58,535 bases of DNA from JBCCFW01 sp039029535 (GTDB lineage Bacteria; Acidobacteriota; JBCCFW01), in NCBI GenBank assembly GCA_039029535.1, contig JBCCFW010000026.1, positions 1 to 58,535 of the forward strand. Direction: 5' to 3'. Below, piece by piece: positions 34,478-42,716 of the stretch. The position numbers and the translations under genes are program-made. The notes below the pieces were generated by a model. That model saw only the letters and a program-made list of their open reading frames with translations, had not been told where the DNA came from and did not search any database. The stretch's first letter is position 1. Each line of letters begins with the position of its first letter.

Positions 34478-37282
34478 ATGCATCGGCAGCTCGGCCTCAT
34501 CGTGCTCACGGCCCTGCTCGTCGCCTGCCGTGCGACCGAGCCCACGGTTCCGGCCGAGCCACCCTCCGCTCCAGGCATCACCGCGACCTTCACCGACGTC
34601 ACCGCCGGTTCCGGGCTCGACTTCGTCCACGACACCGGGCTGAGCGGTCGACGTGACCTGCCCGAGGTCATGGGCGGCGGCGTGGCGCTGTTCGACGCCG
34701 ACGGTGACGCCGACCTCGACCTCTACCTCCTCGACGGTGGAGCTCGCGACGCGGCGACCGCCTCCGTCAATCGCTTCTACCGTCTCGGCGAGAGCGGACG
34801 CTACGAGGACCGAACGGACACGAGCGGGCTCGGACATCCCGGCTACGGAATGGGCGTCGCGGTCGCCGACCTCGACAACGACGGTGACGCCGACCTCCAC
34901 CTGACCAACCTTGGCCCCAACGCCCTCTTCCTCAACGACGGCGCGGGCGTCTTCACCGAGACCACCGAGGCCGCCGGCGTGACCGACGACGCCTGGGGAG
35001 CCTCCACCGGCTTCGTCGACTTCGATCTCGACGGTCGGCTGGACCTCATGGTCGTGAACTACGTCGAGAATCGACCCGAGCTGCGGTGCCTGGGCGGCGT
35101 GGGCGAGCCGGATTACTGCGCACCCGACCAGTTCGAGGGCGTGGCCGACCGCCTCTACCGCAACCTCGGCGACGCACGCTTCGAGGAGGTCGGCGAGAGC
35201 CTCGGTCTCGCCGCAGATCCGGCGCCCGGTCTCGGCCTCGCCTTTCTCGACATCGACGAAGACGGTCGGCCCGACCTCTTCGTCGCCAACGACGGTGAGC
35301 CCAACCAACTCTGGATGAATCGCGAGGACGGGCTTCACGACGAGGCCGTGCAACGTGGCGTCGCCGTGAACGAGCGGGGCGAGTCCGAGGCGAGCATGGG
35401 GGTCTCCGTCGGAGACGTGGACGGCGACGAGGACCTCGATCTCTTCCTCACTCATCTCCGCGCACAGACCAACACGCTCTATCTCAACGAAGGCGGTCGC
35501 TTCCGTGACGCCACGGGACCGTCCGGGCTCGGCGCACCCAGCCTGCCCAGCACCGGCTTCGGCACGGCCATGGCCGACTTCGATCACGACGGGGACCTCG
35601 ACGTGGTCACGGTCAACGGCCACGTCAATGGGCGCTCTGCTGCTGCAACCGCGTCCCACTCACCCGAAGCGAGCTTCCGCGCTGACCTCGGACAACGACC
35701 GCAGTACTTCGAGAACGAGGGAGTCGGCCGCTTCCGCGACGCCACGGCAAGTGCCGGTGCGCTCGGCGCGGTCGTCGAGGTCGGACGCGGCTTGGCCATG
35801 GGCGACCTCGATGGCGACGGTGACGTCGACCTCGTCTCCACCGCGCTCCAGGGACCGGCTCGTCTCCTGCGCAACGACACGACCGGTGGCAGCTACCTCC
35901 GCGTGCACGTGCTCGACCCGAACCTGCGCCGCCACGTCCACGGCGCGCTCATCGGCGCCCGGCTCGACGACCGCTGGCTCGTTCGTCCCGTCCAAACGCT
36001 CCACGGCTACCTCGGCGGCTCCGAGCCCACGGTTTCGTTCGGGCTGGGCGACGCGCGCACGGTCGAGAACGTCCGGGTCCGCTGGCCTGACGGCACCGAG
36101 GAAGACTTCGGCCGGTCCTCGACCGACCTGCTCCTCCAGGCCCGGCGTGGCAGTGGCGAGCTGAAGCCCGCCCAGCTCCCGGCTCATCGACTGCAAGCGA
36201 CTGGTGACTCTCCGACACCGTCCACCTCACTTCGCGCATCGTCCACGTCGGCCGACACCACCGACGACCTGGCACGCGCCCGGGCGAACGTCGACCGCGC
36301 CGTCGTCGACGCCGAGCCACAGGTCGTCACGATCTTCACCGACGCTCGCAGCACGCTGGAGGACCGGCCGAGCGAGGCGAGCTCCTGGGGGCGCCTCGGC
36401 GTCCTCCATCACGGACACCGTCAACCCGAGCTCGCTCTCCCGTGCTACGCCCGCGCCGCGGAGCTCGCGCCCGACGAGGCCACGTGGCCTTACCTCCAGG
36501 GCGTGGTGCTCGCCCCGAACGATCCCGCTGCTGCCGAACGACGTTTCTCGCGCACGCTCGAGCTGGACCCGAACCACGTGCCCGCTCTCGTCCGTCGTGC
36601 CCGAGCTCGCACGGCTCTCGGCCGTCGAGCGGACGCCGACGCCGACCACTCCAGGGCCCTGGAGCTCGATCCCCGCTGCACTGCTTGCCTGCTCGAGCTG
36701 GGTCGCTCTGCCGAGGACCGCGGTGAGCTTCGCGAAGCCGTGACCTACCTGCGTCGCGCCCTGAACGCGGCCCCTGGCGTGCAGGAGCCACGGCTCGTCC
36801 TCGCCCGCGTGTTGGCCAAGGGTGAGCAGCACGAGTCGGCAGCGAGAGAGCGTGAAGCAGCCCGCGGTCTCGCCCACGGTCGGGACCTCCTCTTCGACCC
36901 GCTCATGACACGAGTGGATGCCGAGAACACGACCTCGGGCGCCGTCTTCGGTCGCGCCCAGGCTCATCACGCTCGAGGCCGCACGGCCCTCGCCATCGCC
37001 GAGCTCGACCGCTTCCTCACCCTCGCTCCCGACCATCCCAACGCGCTGAACAACCGCTCCCTCCTCCGACGCACCGTCGGCGACTCCGATGGTGCGCTCG
37101 CGGATCTCGACCAGGCCCTCGCGCTCGACCCGGACAACGCGGTCTTCCTCTTGAACCGCGCCCGGCTGAGACAGAACCGGGGCGAGCACGCAGCAGCCCG
37201 GGTCGACGTGGACCGAGTGCTGGCCACGCACCCGGATCACGAGGAGGCAGGACAGCTTCGACGCGATCTCTCCGACGACTGA
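34478..37282 (+). CDS. FG-GAP / UnbV-ASPIC / TPR lipoprotein
   Basis: A 934-residue predicted lipoprotein (lipobox LLVAC at residues 13-17). Residues about 35-470 contain many FG-GAP/VCBS blades with Asp-rich calcium loops such as ALFDADGDADLDLYLLDGG, VAVADLDNDGDADLHLTN and AMADFDHDGDLDVVTVNGH. Then comes the UnbV_ASPIC domain (about 470-550: LIGARLDDRWLVRPVQTLHG, VRVRWPDGTEEDFG). The C-terminal third is built of TPR-like repeats (LALPCYARAAELAPDEATWP, RFSRTLELDPNHVPALVRRA, ADLDQALALDPDNAVFLLNR). This CRTAC1-like plus TPR fusion is typical of planctomycete and acidobacterial surface proteins of unknown role. ATG 34478 follows CAGGGGAAG. Confidence 0.85.
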   Translation: MHRQLGLIVLTALLVACRATEPTVPAEPPSAPGITATFTDVTAGSGLDFVHDTGLSGRRDLPEVMGGGVALFDADGDADLDLYLLDGGARDAATASVNRFYRLGESGRYEDRTDTSGLGHPGYGMGVAVADLDNDGDADLHLTNLGPNALFLNDGAGVFTETTEAAGVTDDAWGASTGFVDFDLDGRLDLMVVNYVENRPELRCLGGVGEPDYCAPDQFEGVADRLYRNLGDARFEEVGESLGLAADPAPGLGLAFLDIDEDGRPDLFVANDGEPNQLWMNREDGLHDEAVQRGVAVNERGESEASMGVSVGDVDGDEDLDLFLTHLRAQTNTLYLNEGGRFRDATGPSGLGAPSLPSTGFGTAMADFDHDGDLDVVTVNGHVNGRSAAATASHSPEASFRADLGQRPQYFENEGVGRFRDATASAGALGAVVEVGRGLAMGDLDGDGDVDLVSTALQGPARLLRNDTTGGSYLRVHVLDPNLRRHVHGALIGARLDDRWLVRPVQTLHGYLGGSEPTVSFGLGDARTVENVRVRWPDGTEEDFGRSSTDLLLQARRGSGELKPAQLPAHRLQATGDSPTPSTSLRASSTSADTTDDLARARANVDRAVVDAEPQVVTIFTDARSTLEDRPSEASSWGRLGVLHHGHRQPELALPCYARAAELAPDEATWPYLQGVVLAPNDPAAAERRFSRTLELDPNHVPALVRRARARTALGRRADADADHSRALELDPRCTACLLELGRSAEDRGELREAVTYLRRALNAAPGVQEPRLVLARVLAKGEQHESAAREREAARGLAHGRDLLFDPLMTRVDAENTTSGAVFGRAQAHHARGRTALAIAELDRFLTLAPDHPNALNNRSLLRRTVGDSDGALADLDQALALDPDNAVFLLNRARLRQNRGEHAAARVDVDRVLATHPDHEEAGQLRRDLSDD

Positions 37283-37314
37283 ATGAGCCCACTCGGGTGG
37301 ACGTCGGACTCGCC

Positions 37315-37659
37315 ATGAGCCCACTCGCCCTGGCCGTCGCGCTCTCCCTCCTCGCCACCGACGCTGGCGGTCCCCCCACGGACCGCGCGCCCCGTCTCTT
37401 CGTCCCCGTCACCCATCACGACGCCGGCGACGTGGTCCGAGGACAGGAAGTCCGTCACGACTTCTTGATCCGCAACGACGACGAGTGGCCGATCGTCATC
37501 ACGCCGTCCTACCGGGCCGCCATCCGCACGCCGGATCCCAGTCGTGTTCTCGCTCCCGGCGAGAGCCTCCGCATCCCCGTACGCCTGTCGACGCGGCACT
37601 ACCGCGGACCGAGCTCGAAGACCGTGTTCGTCCGGGTCCGCTTCGCCGACCAGCGGTGA
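37315..37659 (+). CDS. Small exported DUF1573-like protein
   Basis: A 114-residue protein with a short signal peptide (MSPLALAVALSLLATDAGG). The rest is one beta-sandwich: VVRGQEVRHDFLIRNDDEWP, then VLAPGESLRIPVRLSTRHYR and GPSSKTVFVRVRF, which follow the DUF1573 pattern (a repeat of Gly-x-x-x-x-x-x-F-x-x-x-N and later PG). The CGC motif is lacking: the corresponding segment reads IVITPSYRA. ATG 37315 is chosen for the signal peptide. A 13-bp sequence ATGAGCCCACTCG at the start also occurs at 37283-37295, out of frame. It is 32 bases after the ASPIC gene and probably in the same transcript. Confidence 0.55.
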   Translation: MSPLALAVALSLLATDAGGPPTDRAPRLFVPVTHHDAGDVVRGQEVRHDFLIRNDDEWPIVITPSYRAAIRTPDPSRVLAPGESLRIPVRLSTRHYRGPSSKTVFVRVRFADQR

Positions 37660-37674
37660 CCGACCACGAGCCCG

Positions 37675-38031
37675 TCAATCGCTGACCGGTTCTCCGGCCT
37701 CGACGGGATCCAGTCTCCCGATCACCTCACCCACGCGCGCCGTCTCGCCCGCCGGCCTGAGGATCGCCAGCCGACCCGTCCCCGGCGACGGCAGCTCGAC
37801 ACCGGCCTTGTCGGTCTCGACTTCGACCAGCGCCTGGTCCTTCTCGACCAGGGCACCGTCCTCGACCTTCCACGCGACGAGCTTCGCCTCGGTCACGCCT
37901 TCCCCGAGGTCAGGCAATCGAATGGTCCCGAGAAGCTCGTCCTGGACCTCGACCTGCGTCGGCCCCTCCTCCTCACGCTTGCGCACGCGCCAGCGATGGA
38001 CCAGCAACTCGACCAAGGACTCGAAGATCAC
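37675..38031 (-). CDS. Stand-alone lipoyl/biotinyl-domain protein
   Basis: A 118-residue protein starting with GTG 38031 (GGAGGGTGA upstream). After about 35 residues of charged lead, a single lipoyl-type domain: GTIRLPDLGEGVTEAKLVAW, then VEVETDKAGVELPSPGTGRL and VGEVIGRLDPV. The lysine in ETDKA is the lipoylation site; the DLGEGVTEAK wording is that of 2-oxoacid dehydrogenase E2 subunits, not biotin carriers. There is no E2 catalytic or subunit-binding domain. It starts 4 bases after the LysR-type gene stop, so the two form an operon divergent from a citrate synthase homologue. Its partner enzyme is unknown. Confidence 0.72.
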   Translation of the reverse strand: MIFESLVELLVHRWRVRKREEEGPTQVEVQDELLGTIRLPDLGEGVTEAKLVAWKVEDGALVEKDQALVEVETDKAGVELPSPGTGRLAILRPAGETARVGEVIGRLDPVEAGEPVSD

Positions 38032-38035
38032 GAGC

Positions 38036-38965
38036 TCACCCTCCGGTTCTGCGCCGGCGCCCCGGACCTGTCTGACAGGTCGCCGCGAAGTCGGCCGCCG
38101 CCTGGGACAGCGGTCGTCGTGCGTCCCAGTAGAGACCAGTGTCTCTCCGGATGCGTCCGAAGGGGAAGCGCCCGAGCGCACGCAGGCCCCGCCCCTTCGC
38201 CTGCCGCGTGACGTGACGTCGTGGCAGGAAAGCCAGCGCGTGACCCGCCGCGATCAGGTCCACTCGCAGCCGCAGGTCCGACACTTGCCAGGTGGCCGCG
38301 AAGCGATGACGCAGCCGCGAACGAGACGGCCGCTCCTCTGGAGGATCGAGGTACGAGGTCACCAGCACGCACTCTCGCAGGGCTCGCTCGTCTCCCCGGG
38401 CCAAGCGCGTCGCCAGGGGATGCGGACGGCCCACGTGCAACGTGAGCTCTTCCTCCGACTGCCGCTGAAGACGCAGGCCCTCCGCTCGCCCCGGGAAGGG
38501 ACCCAGTCCCAGCTCGAGCTCGCCGGCGCGCACGCGACCGACCAGCTCCCGACTCGCCACCGTCGCCACCTGAAGACGATGCTCGGGATGACGTCGGACG
38601 AACGCGTCGAGCAACCCGGGCAAGACCGACTCGGTCACCGAGGGTGAGGCCCCGAGCCGCAGCACCTGACCCCGGTGACGACGCAGGGCCGCGAGCTCGT
38701 CCTCGAGACCGCCGAGCCGGTCGGTCACCGAGCTCGCGAACTCCAGGACGCGTCGCCCTGCCTCGGTGGGCTCCGGTGGCGCCCCCCGCACGACCAGGGT
38801 CTCGCCGAGCTGACGTTCCAGTCGCGCCAGGCCATGGCTCACCGCCGACTGCGTGAGCCCGAGCGCCCTCGCCGCAGGGCCGAAGCCTCCCGTCTCCACC
38901 ACCGCCCGAAGACAGTCCATGGCACGCAGGTCGAGCTCCCGAAACTCCATGCTCGATGATGACAT
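38036..38965 (-). CDS. LysR-family transcriptional regulator
   Basis: A 309-residue regulator of normal LysR length. The winged HTH spans residues about 9-66: FRELDLRAMDCLRAVVETGG, GPAARALGLTQSAVSHGLAR and LERQLGETLVVRGA. The effector domain starts near 95 (VLRLGASPSVTESVLPGLLD). It is divergent from the citrate-synthase-like gene with only 32 bases between starts, the typical position for a LysR regulator of its neighbour. A T-N11-A palindrome overlaps its own start. The lipoyl-protein gene follows in the same operon. ATG 38965 gives MSSSSMEF; ATG 38950 (MEFRELDL) is also plausible. Confidence 0.88.
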   Translation of the reverse strand: MSSSSMEFRELDLRAMDCLRAVVETGGFGPAARALGLTQSAVSHGLARLERQLGETLVVRGAPPEPTEAGRRVLEFASSVTDRLGGLEDELAALRRHRGQVLRLGASPSVTESVLPGLLDAFVRRHPEHRLQVATVASRELVGRVRAGELELGLGPFPGRAEGLRLQRQSEEELTLHVGRPHPLATRLARGDERALRECVLVTSYLDPPEERPSRSRLRHRFAATWQVSDLRLRVDLIAAGHALAFLPRRHVTRQAKGRGLRALGRFPFGRIRRDTGLYWDARRPLSQAAADFAATCQTGPGRRRRTGG

Positions 38966-38974
38966 GAATTCATC
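38958..38974. promoter_or_regulatory. LysR-type operator candidate
   Basis: GATGA-CATGAAT-TCATC is an inverted repeat that satisfies T-N11-A and contains the perfect palindrome ATGAATTCAT (38964-38973). It sits over the lysR start codon in the very short lysR/citrate-synthase gap, next to an A+T-rich patch (CAACTTTTTCAC). Confidence 0.45.
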
Positions 38975-38997
38975 GTTCCAACTTTTTCACTCATGTC

Positions 38998-40203
38998 ATG
39001 GCGAGCGTGCTGCGGGCTCCCCACGCTCTCGGCATGAAACGCGAAGAACGAGGACTCAACGGGATCGAAGCGGACTGGAGCGCCACCTGCGCCATCGACG
39101 GACAGGCGGGCACCCTGCGCTACCGAGACGTCGACATCGACGAGCTCGCGACGGGCTGGACCTTCGACGAGGTCGCCTGGCTGCTGCTCACCGGTCGGCG
39201 TCCGAGCGCGGACGAGCTCGTGTCGGCCGAGGTCGAGCGGAGGGCTCGACTCGAGTCACGAACGCCGCTGCTCCTCTCGGTGCTCGAGCAACTCCCGCCC
39301 GACCTCCATCCGATGGTCGCGCTGGAAGCCCTGCTCCCGCTCCTGGGTCGTCCCGACGGCGACTGTCCGGAGCTCACCGCTGTCACGACCGCCGACGGCG
39401 ACCGTCGCCACGCGGTCACCGAGCTCGAGACTTGGACGCACGAGGCCCTCGACGTCGTCGCCGGACTGCCCGCCCTCGTCGGTGCTCTCGCCGCCCGACG
39501 CGAGGGACGCCCCTGGACGCTCGACGCTGGCAGCGGTGGCTCGGCACGCCAGCTCCTCCGCGGCCTGCTCGGTCACGAGCCCGACGAGGACGACGTCGCC
39601 GCGATGGACACCTGCCTGATCCTCCAGGCCGAGCACGGCTTCAACGTGTCGACCTTCACCGCCCGGGTCGTCGGCTCCTCCCTCGCACCGCCCGCCTCCT
39701 CGCTGGCCTCCGCCGTCTCCGGTCTCCACGGACGACTGCACGGCGGTGCCGACGAGCGGGCCTATCGGATGGCTCGCGACGAGATCGGCACGCCGGACCG
39801 GGCCGTCGATCACGTCCGCGAGGTCCTGGACGACGGCCGACGGATCTGGGGCGTCGGTCACCGGGTCTACCGGGTGCGGGACCCCCGTGCCCGGATCCTC
39901 CAGGAGCTCGCCGACCGACTCACCGCTCGCAAGGGCGGCGAGGCCCGGCAGGTCTTCGAGGTGCTCGTGGCCGTGGAAGAGGCAGTGCAGGCCGAGATGG
40001 CGGCGAAGGGCAAGGCGATCGCCGCCAACGTCGAGTTCTACAAGGGCCCCGCCCTGGCCGCCCTCGGCGTGCCTCCGGAGCTCTTCACCGCCGTGTTCGC
40101 GGTCGCGCGCTCGGCCGGCTGGGCCGCCCACTTGCTGGAGCTGTGGGACGACCACGTGCTCTACCGACCTCGAGCGCGACCACGGGTCTCACGGCCTCAC
40201 TGA
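38998..40203 (+). CDS. Citrate synthase family enzyme
   Basis: A protein of up to 401 residues (389 from ATG 39034, which fits the family start GLNGIEADWSATCAIDG). Citrate-synthase blocks in order: GTLRYRDVDIDELA, EHGFNVSTFTARVVGSSLAP, SGLHGRLHGGADERAY, WGVGHRVYRVRDPRARIL, and NVEFYKGPALAALGVPPELF with RPRAR near the end. Catalytic histidines (HGRLHGG and GVGHRVY) are kept. It condenses acetyl- or another acyl-CoA with oxaloacetate; citrate versus methylcitrate cannot be decided. Its control by the divergent LysR and proximity to a lipoyl protein hint at a specialised rather than housekeeping role. The stop overlaps the convergent FG-GAP gene by seven bases. Confidence 0.88.
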   Translation: MASVLRAPHALGMKREERGLNGIEADWSATCAIDGQAGTLRYRDVDIDELATGWTFDEVAWLLLTGRRPSADELVSAEVERRARLESRTPLLLSVLEQLPPDLHPMVALEALLPLLGRPDGDCPELTAVTTADGDRRHAVTELETWTHEALDVVAGLPALVGALAARREGRPWTLDAGSGGSARQLLRGLLGHEPDEDDVAAMDTCLILQAEHGFNVSTFTARVVGSSLAPPASSLASAVSGLHGRLHGGADERAYRMARDEIGTPDRAVDHVREVLDDGRRIWGVGHRVYRVRDPRARILQELADRLTARKGGEARQVFEVLVAVEEAVQAEMAAKGKAIAANVEFYKGPALAALGVPPELFTAVFAVARSAGWAAHLLELWDDHVLYRPRARPRVSRPH

Positions 40204-41450
40204 CAGGGCACCACCACGTGCGCCGTCCCGGCGTTGCCGTTGGCGAACTGCGCACCGATGCAGCCGCGCAGGTGCAACGACAGGCCGGAGCCGAACTCGT
40301 CGAAGGCGCCCACCTGCGCCGGCGGCAGGGACACCTCATCGGTCAGCTCCCAGCGGTCGCCCACGCGGTCGTACTGGAAGACACGACCCGCGTCGCCCGC
40401 CGTGCCGACATCACCGTCGGTCGCGCTGACCATGATGGTGTCGCGATGGATGGCCACCTTCTGACCGAACGCATCTCCCGACGCGCCGTTGCGACCCCGC
40501 AACCAGGTCACCTGTCGGAACAGTCCGTTGGCGCCGAGCTGGTACACGTAGGCGAGCCCCTCGTTGGTGACGCCGTCGGGGTCCTTCTGCGCCGCGCCGA
40601 TGACCGCCACGCCGTCGGAGAGGTCCACCCACTCCGCGAAGTGATCGCCCTCGCCGAAGCTCGGCTCGAAGGGATCGACGATGCGCTCGACCTGCGTCCA
40701 CGAATCGCCGCAGCGGAGGTAGTGGTAGAAGGCGCCCACTCGCGCGAAGGGAGGGCCCATCCCCCACTGCTCGGCGCCAACGATGAGGTGCTCGCCGTCC
40801 AGCGCCAGGGTCGCGCCGTAGCGGGTGGCCTCGGCCTCGACTTCGGGGTCACCCGGGACGAGCTTCGCCTCGCGAACCCAACCGCCGCCCCGTCGTGCGT
40901 AGACGTAGGTCTTGCGACTCCCGGGCTCACCCACCGCCAGCCGGCCGCCCGACAGCGACACGGCCTCGCCGAAGATCCTCGGGTCGTCGCTCAGGTCGGG
41001 CTTCAGCAAGGCGTCGACGACCCACCTGTCACCGACCCGACGGAAGACGTGAACGGCACCGATCTCCGCGATGCCATCGGCGGCCTTCGTGCGGTGGGCA
41101 CCCACCGCCAGCAGGTCGCCCTCGACGCTCACCGAGACGCCGAACCAGTCGCCGTCGGCCAGCGTGACCCCCGGGGTCGTGCCGTCCAGGACCTGGTCCA
41201 GGACCCACTCGCCGGCCTCGTGGTGGAAGGAGAAGACGGCCCCGCCGCCGGCGCGCTCGGGCGCCCCCACCACCGCGACCCGGCCGTGGGTCGAGGTCGA
41301 GTGACCGAAGCGGTCCCCGGAGAGGAGCGTCACCTCCGAGGGGTCGGGGATCTCGTCCTCGAACACGCAGGTCACGGCCTGCGTCGACGAGGCGAGCGCG
41401 AGAAAGAGGAGCGAGACGACGGACAGGAAACGGGCTCTGAGACGGCTCAT
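40197..41450 (-). CDS. Secreted FG-GAP propeller protein
   Basis: A 417-residue exported protein (signal peptide MSRLRARFLSVVSLLFLALA, ending SSTQA). About seven blade-like repeats follow the pattern G-D-x-F-G-x-S-V-S-x-x-G-x-x-x-A-V-G-A, for example GDWFGVSVSVEGDLLAVGAH and DDPRIFGEAVSLSGGRLAVG. The number of repeats and length suit a complete seven-bladed propeller of the integrin-alpha type. Four cysteines are scattered. It is related in style to the shorter protein at 2587-3309. ATG 41450 has AGGAG seven bases upstream. Stop codons of this gene and the convergent citrate synthase gene overlap. Confidence 0.82.
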   Translation of the reverse strand: MSRLRARFLSVVSLLFLALASSTQAVTCVFEDEIPDPSEVTLLSGDRFGHSTSTHGRVAVVGAPERAGGGAVFSFHHEAGEWVLDQVLDGTTPGVTLADGDWFGVSVSVEGDLLAVGAHRTKAADGIAEIGAVHVFRRVGDRWVVDALLKPDLSDDPRIFGEAVSLSGGRLAVGEPGSRKTYVYARRGGGWVREAKLVPGDPEVEAEATRYGATLALDGEHLIVGAEQWGMGPPFARVGAFYHYLRCGDSWTQVERIVDPFEPSFGEGDHFAEWVDLSDGVAVIGAAQKDPDGVTNEGLAYVYQLGANGLFRQVTWLRGRNGASGDAFGQKVAIHRDTIMVSATDGDVGTAGDAGRVFQYDRVGDRWELTDEVSLPPAQVGAFDEFGSGLSLHLRGCIGAQFANGNAGTAHVVVPCQ

Positions 41451-41622
41451 GAGGTTCTCCTGGGGACGAGGAAACTGGGGGGAACGGGTGCCAGCCAGGC
41501 GAGCGGCGCGCCGGGCCCTCGTTCCGGCCCGATCGGCGACCGGACCGCGGGGGGCCCCCACTTGCTGCTCGCACCGGCAGGATGCGCTACCTTTTAAGGA
41601 GTCGCGAGCCCTGAGGATTCCC

Positions 41623-42438
41623 ATGAGCCGGGTCGAGGAACTGACGCAGGCCCTGCGTCGCAACGTCGCCGAGCACGACTCGGTCCTGGTGGCCTTCTCC
41701 GCCGGAGTCGACAGCACCCTGGTGCTGGCCGTCGCCACGGAGGTTCTGGGTGATCGCGCCCTCGGCGTGACCGGCGTCTCCCCCTCCGTCGCCCCCGCCG
41801 AGATCGCCTCGGCGAAGGAGCTGGCCGAGGCCCTGGGCGCCCGGCTCCGGCTCGCCTCCACCAACGAGATGGACGACCCGTCCTACGTGGCGAATCCGAC
41901 CAACCGCTGCTTCCACTGCAAGACCGAGCTCTACTCGGTGTGCGAGCGGGTGGCCCGGGAGGAGGGCGTCACCACCATCCTCAACGGCACCAACGCCGAC
42001 GACCCCGGCGACCACCGGCCCGGGCTCGTCGCCGCCGACAACGCTCGCGTGCGGTCGCCGCTGCTCGAGTGCGGGCTGCACAAGGACGACGTCCGTGCCG
42101 TGGCCCGTCACCTCGGCGTGCCCAACTGGGACAAGCCGGCCCTGGCTTGCCTCGCCTCCCGACTTCCGCATGGCACGCCGGTCACCATCGAACGCTTGCG
42201 ATCGGTCGACTCGATCGAGATCGCGCTCCGCGAGATGGGCTTCCAGCAGGTCCGCGCCCGTCACTTCGGCGACGAGGTCCGACTCGAGGTCGAGTCCGAG
42301 CGCGTGGACGAGCTCAGCGACCGACTCCACGAGGCGGTGCTCCAGGCCGCCGTCAGTCAGGCGGGCTTCTCCCACGCCACCGTCACCCCCGGCGGCTACC
42401 GCACCGGTCGGCTCAACGAGCTGACGGGCTCGGTCTAG
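41623..42438 (+). CDS. larE: ATP-dependent sacrificial sulfur transferase LarE
   Basis: A 271-residue PP-loop enzyme. LarE adenylylates the pyridinium dicarboxylate mononucleotide made by LarB and inserts sulfur during NPN cofactor synthesis. The PP-loop is VAFSAGVDSTLVLAVA (SxGxDS). NRCFHCKTELY gives a CxxC; NGTNADDPGDHRPG is the conserved substrate loop; KPALACLASRLPHGTPVT contains the cysteine that, as I recall, is the sacrificial sulfur donor in Lactobacillus LarE. ATG 41623 follows GAGG eight bases upstream. Together with larB and larC at 32.9-34.4 kb it completes a cofactor-making set, though larC is short and no larA is in the window. Confidence 0.92.
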   Translation: MSRVEELTQALRRNVAEHDSVLVAFSAGVDSTLVLAVATEVLGDRALGVTGVSPSVAPAEIASAKELAEALGARLRLASTNEMDDPSYVANPTNRCFHCKTELYSVCERVAREEGVTTILNGTNADDPGDHRPGLVAADNARVRSPLLECGLHKDDVRAVARHLGVPNWDKPALACLASRLPHGTPVTIERLRSVDSIEIALREMGFQQVRARHFGDEVRLEVESERVDELSDRLHEAVLQAAVSQAGFSHATVTPGGYRTGRLNELTGSV

Positions 42439-42716
42439 CCCGGAGTATTCATGAGTCTCCTGCTGCGTGGCCAGATCCGCTGCCTGCGAAGGGCGTACTC
42501 GCCCCTCGGTCCTCAACGCACCGTCGAAGTGCGCCTCCGGCTCTCATTCCCCGGTTCTCACCGGATCGAGCCGCGGGCCTCGCGCCAACGTGGGCGGTGT
42601 CCCTTCGCGCCACCTAGCGGGCCAAGGCCCGAGCGGCCCTTCTCGGCTAGCGTCTCCGGCCACTCGCGACGAACACTCATGAATGATCCGGGCTAGCCAG
42701 CGCGAGCGACGTCATC

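Noticed and set aside
37283..37327. 13-bp direct repeat ATGAGCCCACTCG at 37283 and 37315
   Set aside because: The copies are out of frame with each other, short, and have no further context. Probably a small local duplication.
38853..41597. A 914-codon plus-strand frame over the citrate synthase and FG-GAP genes
   Set aside because: It overlaps genes with definite family motifs in other frames and has compositionally odd Arg/Pro-rich translation with no motif.
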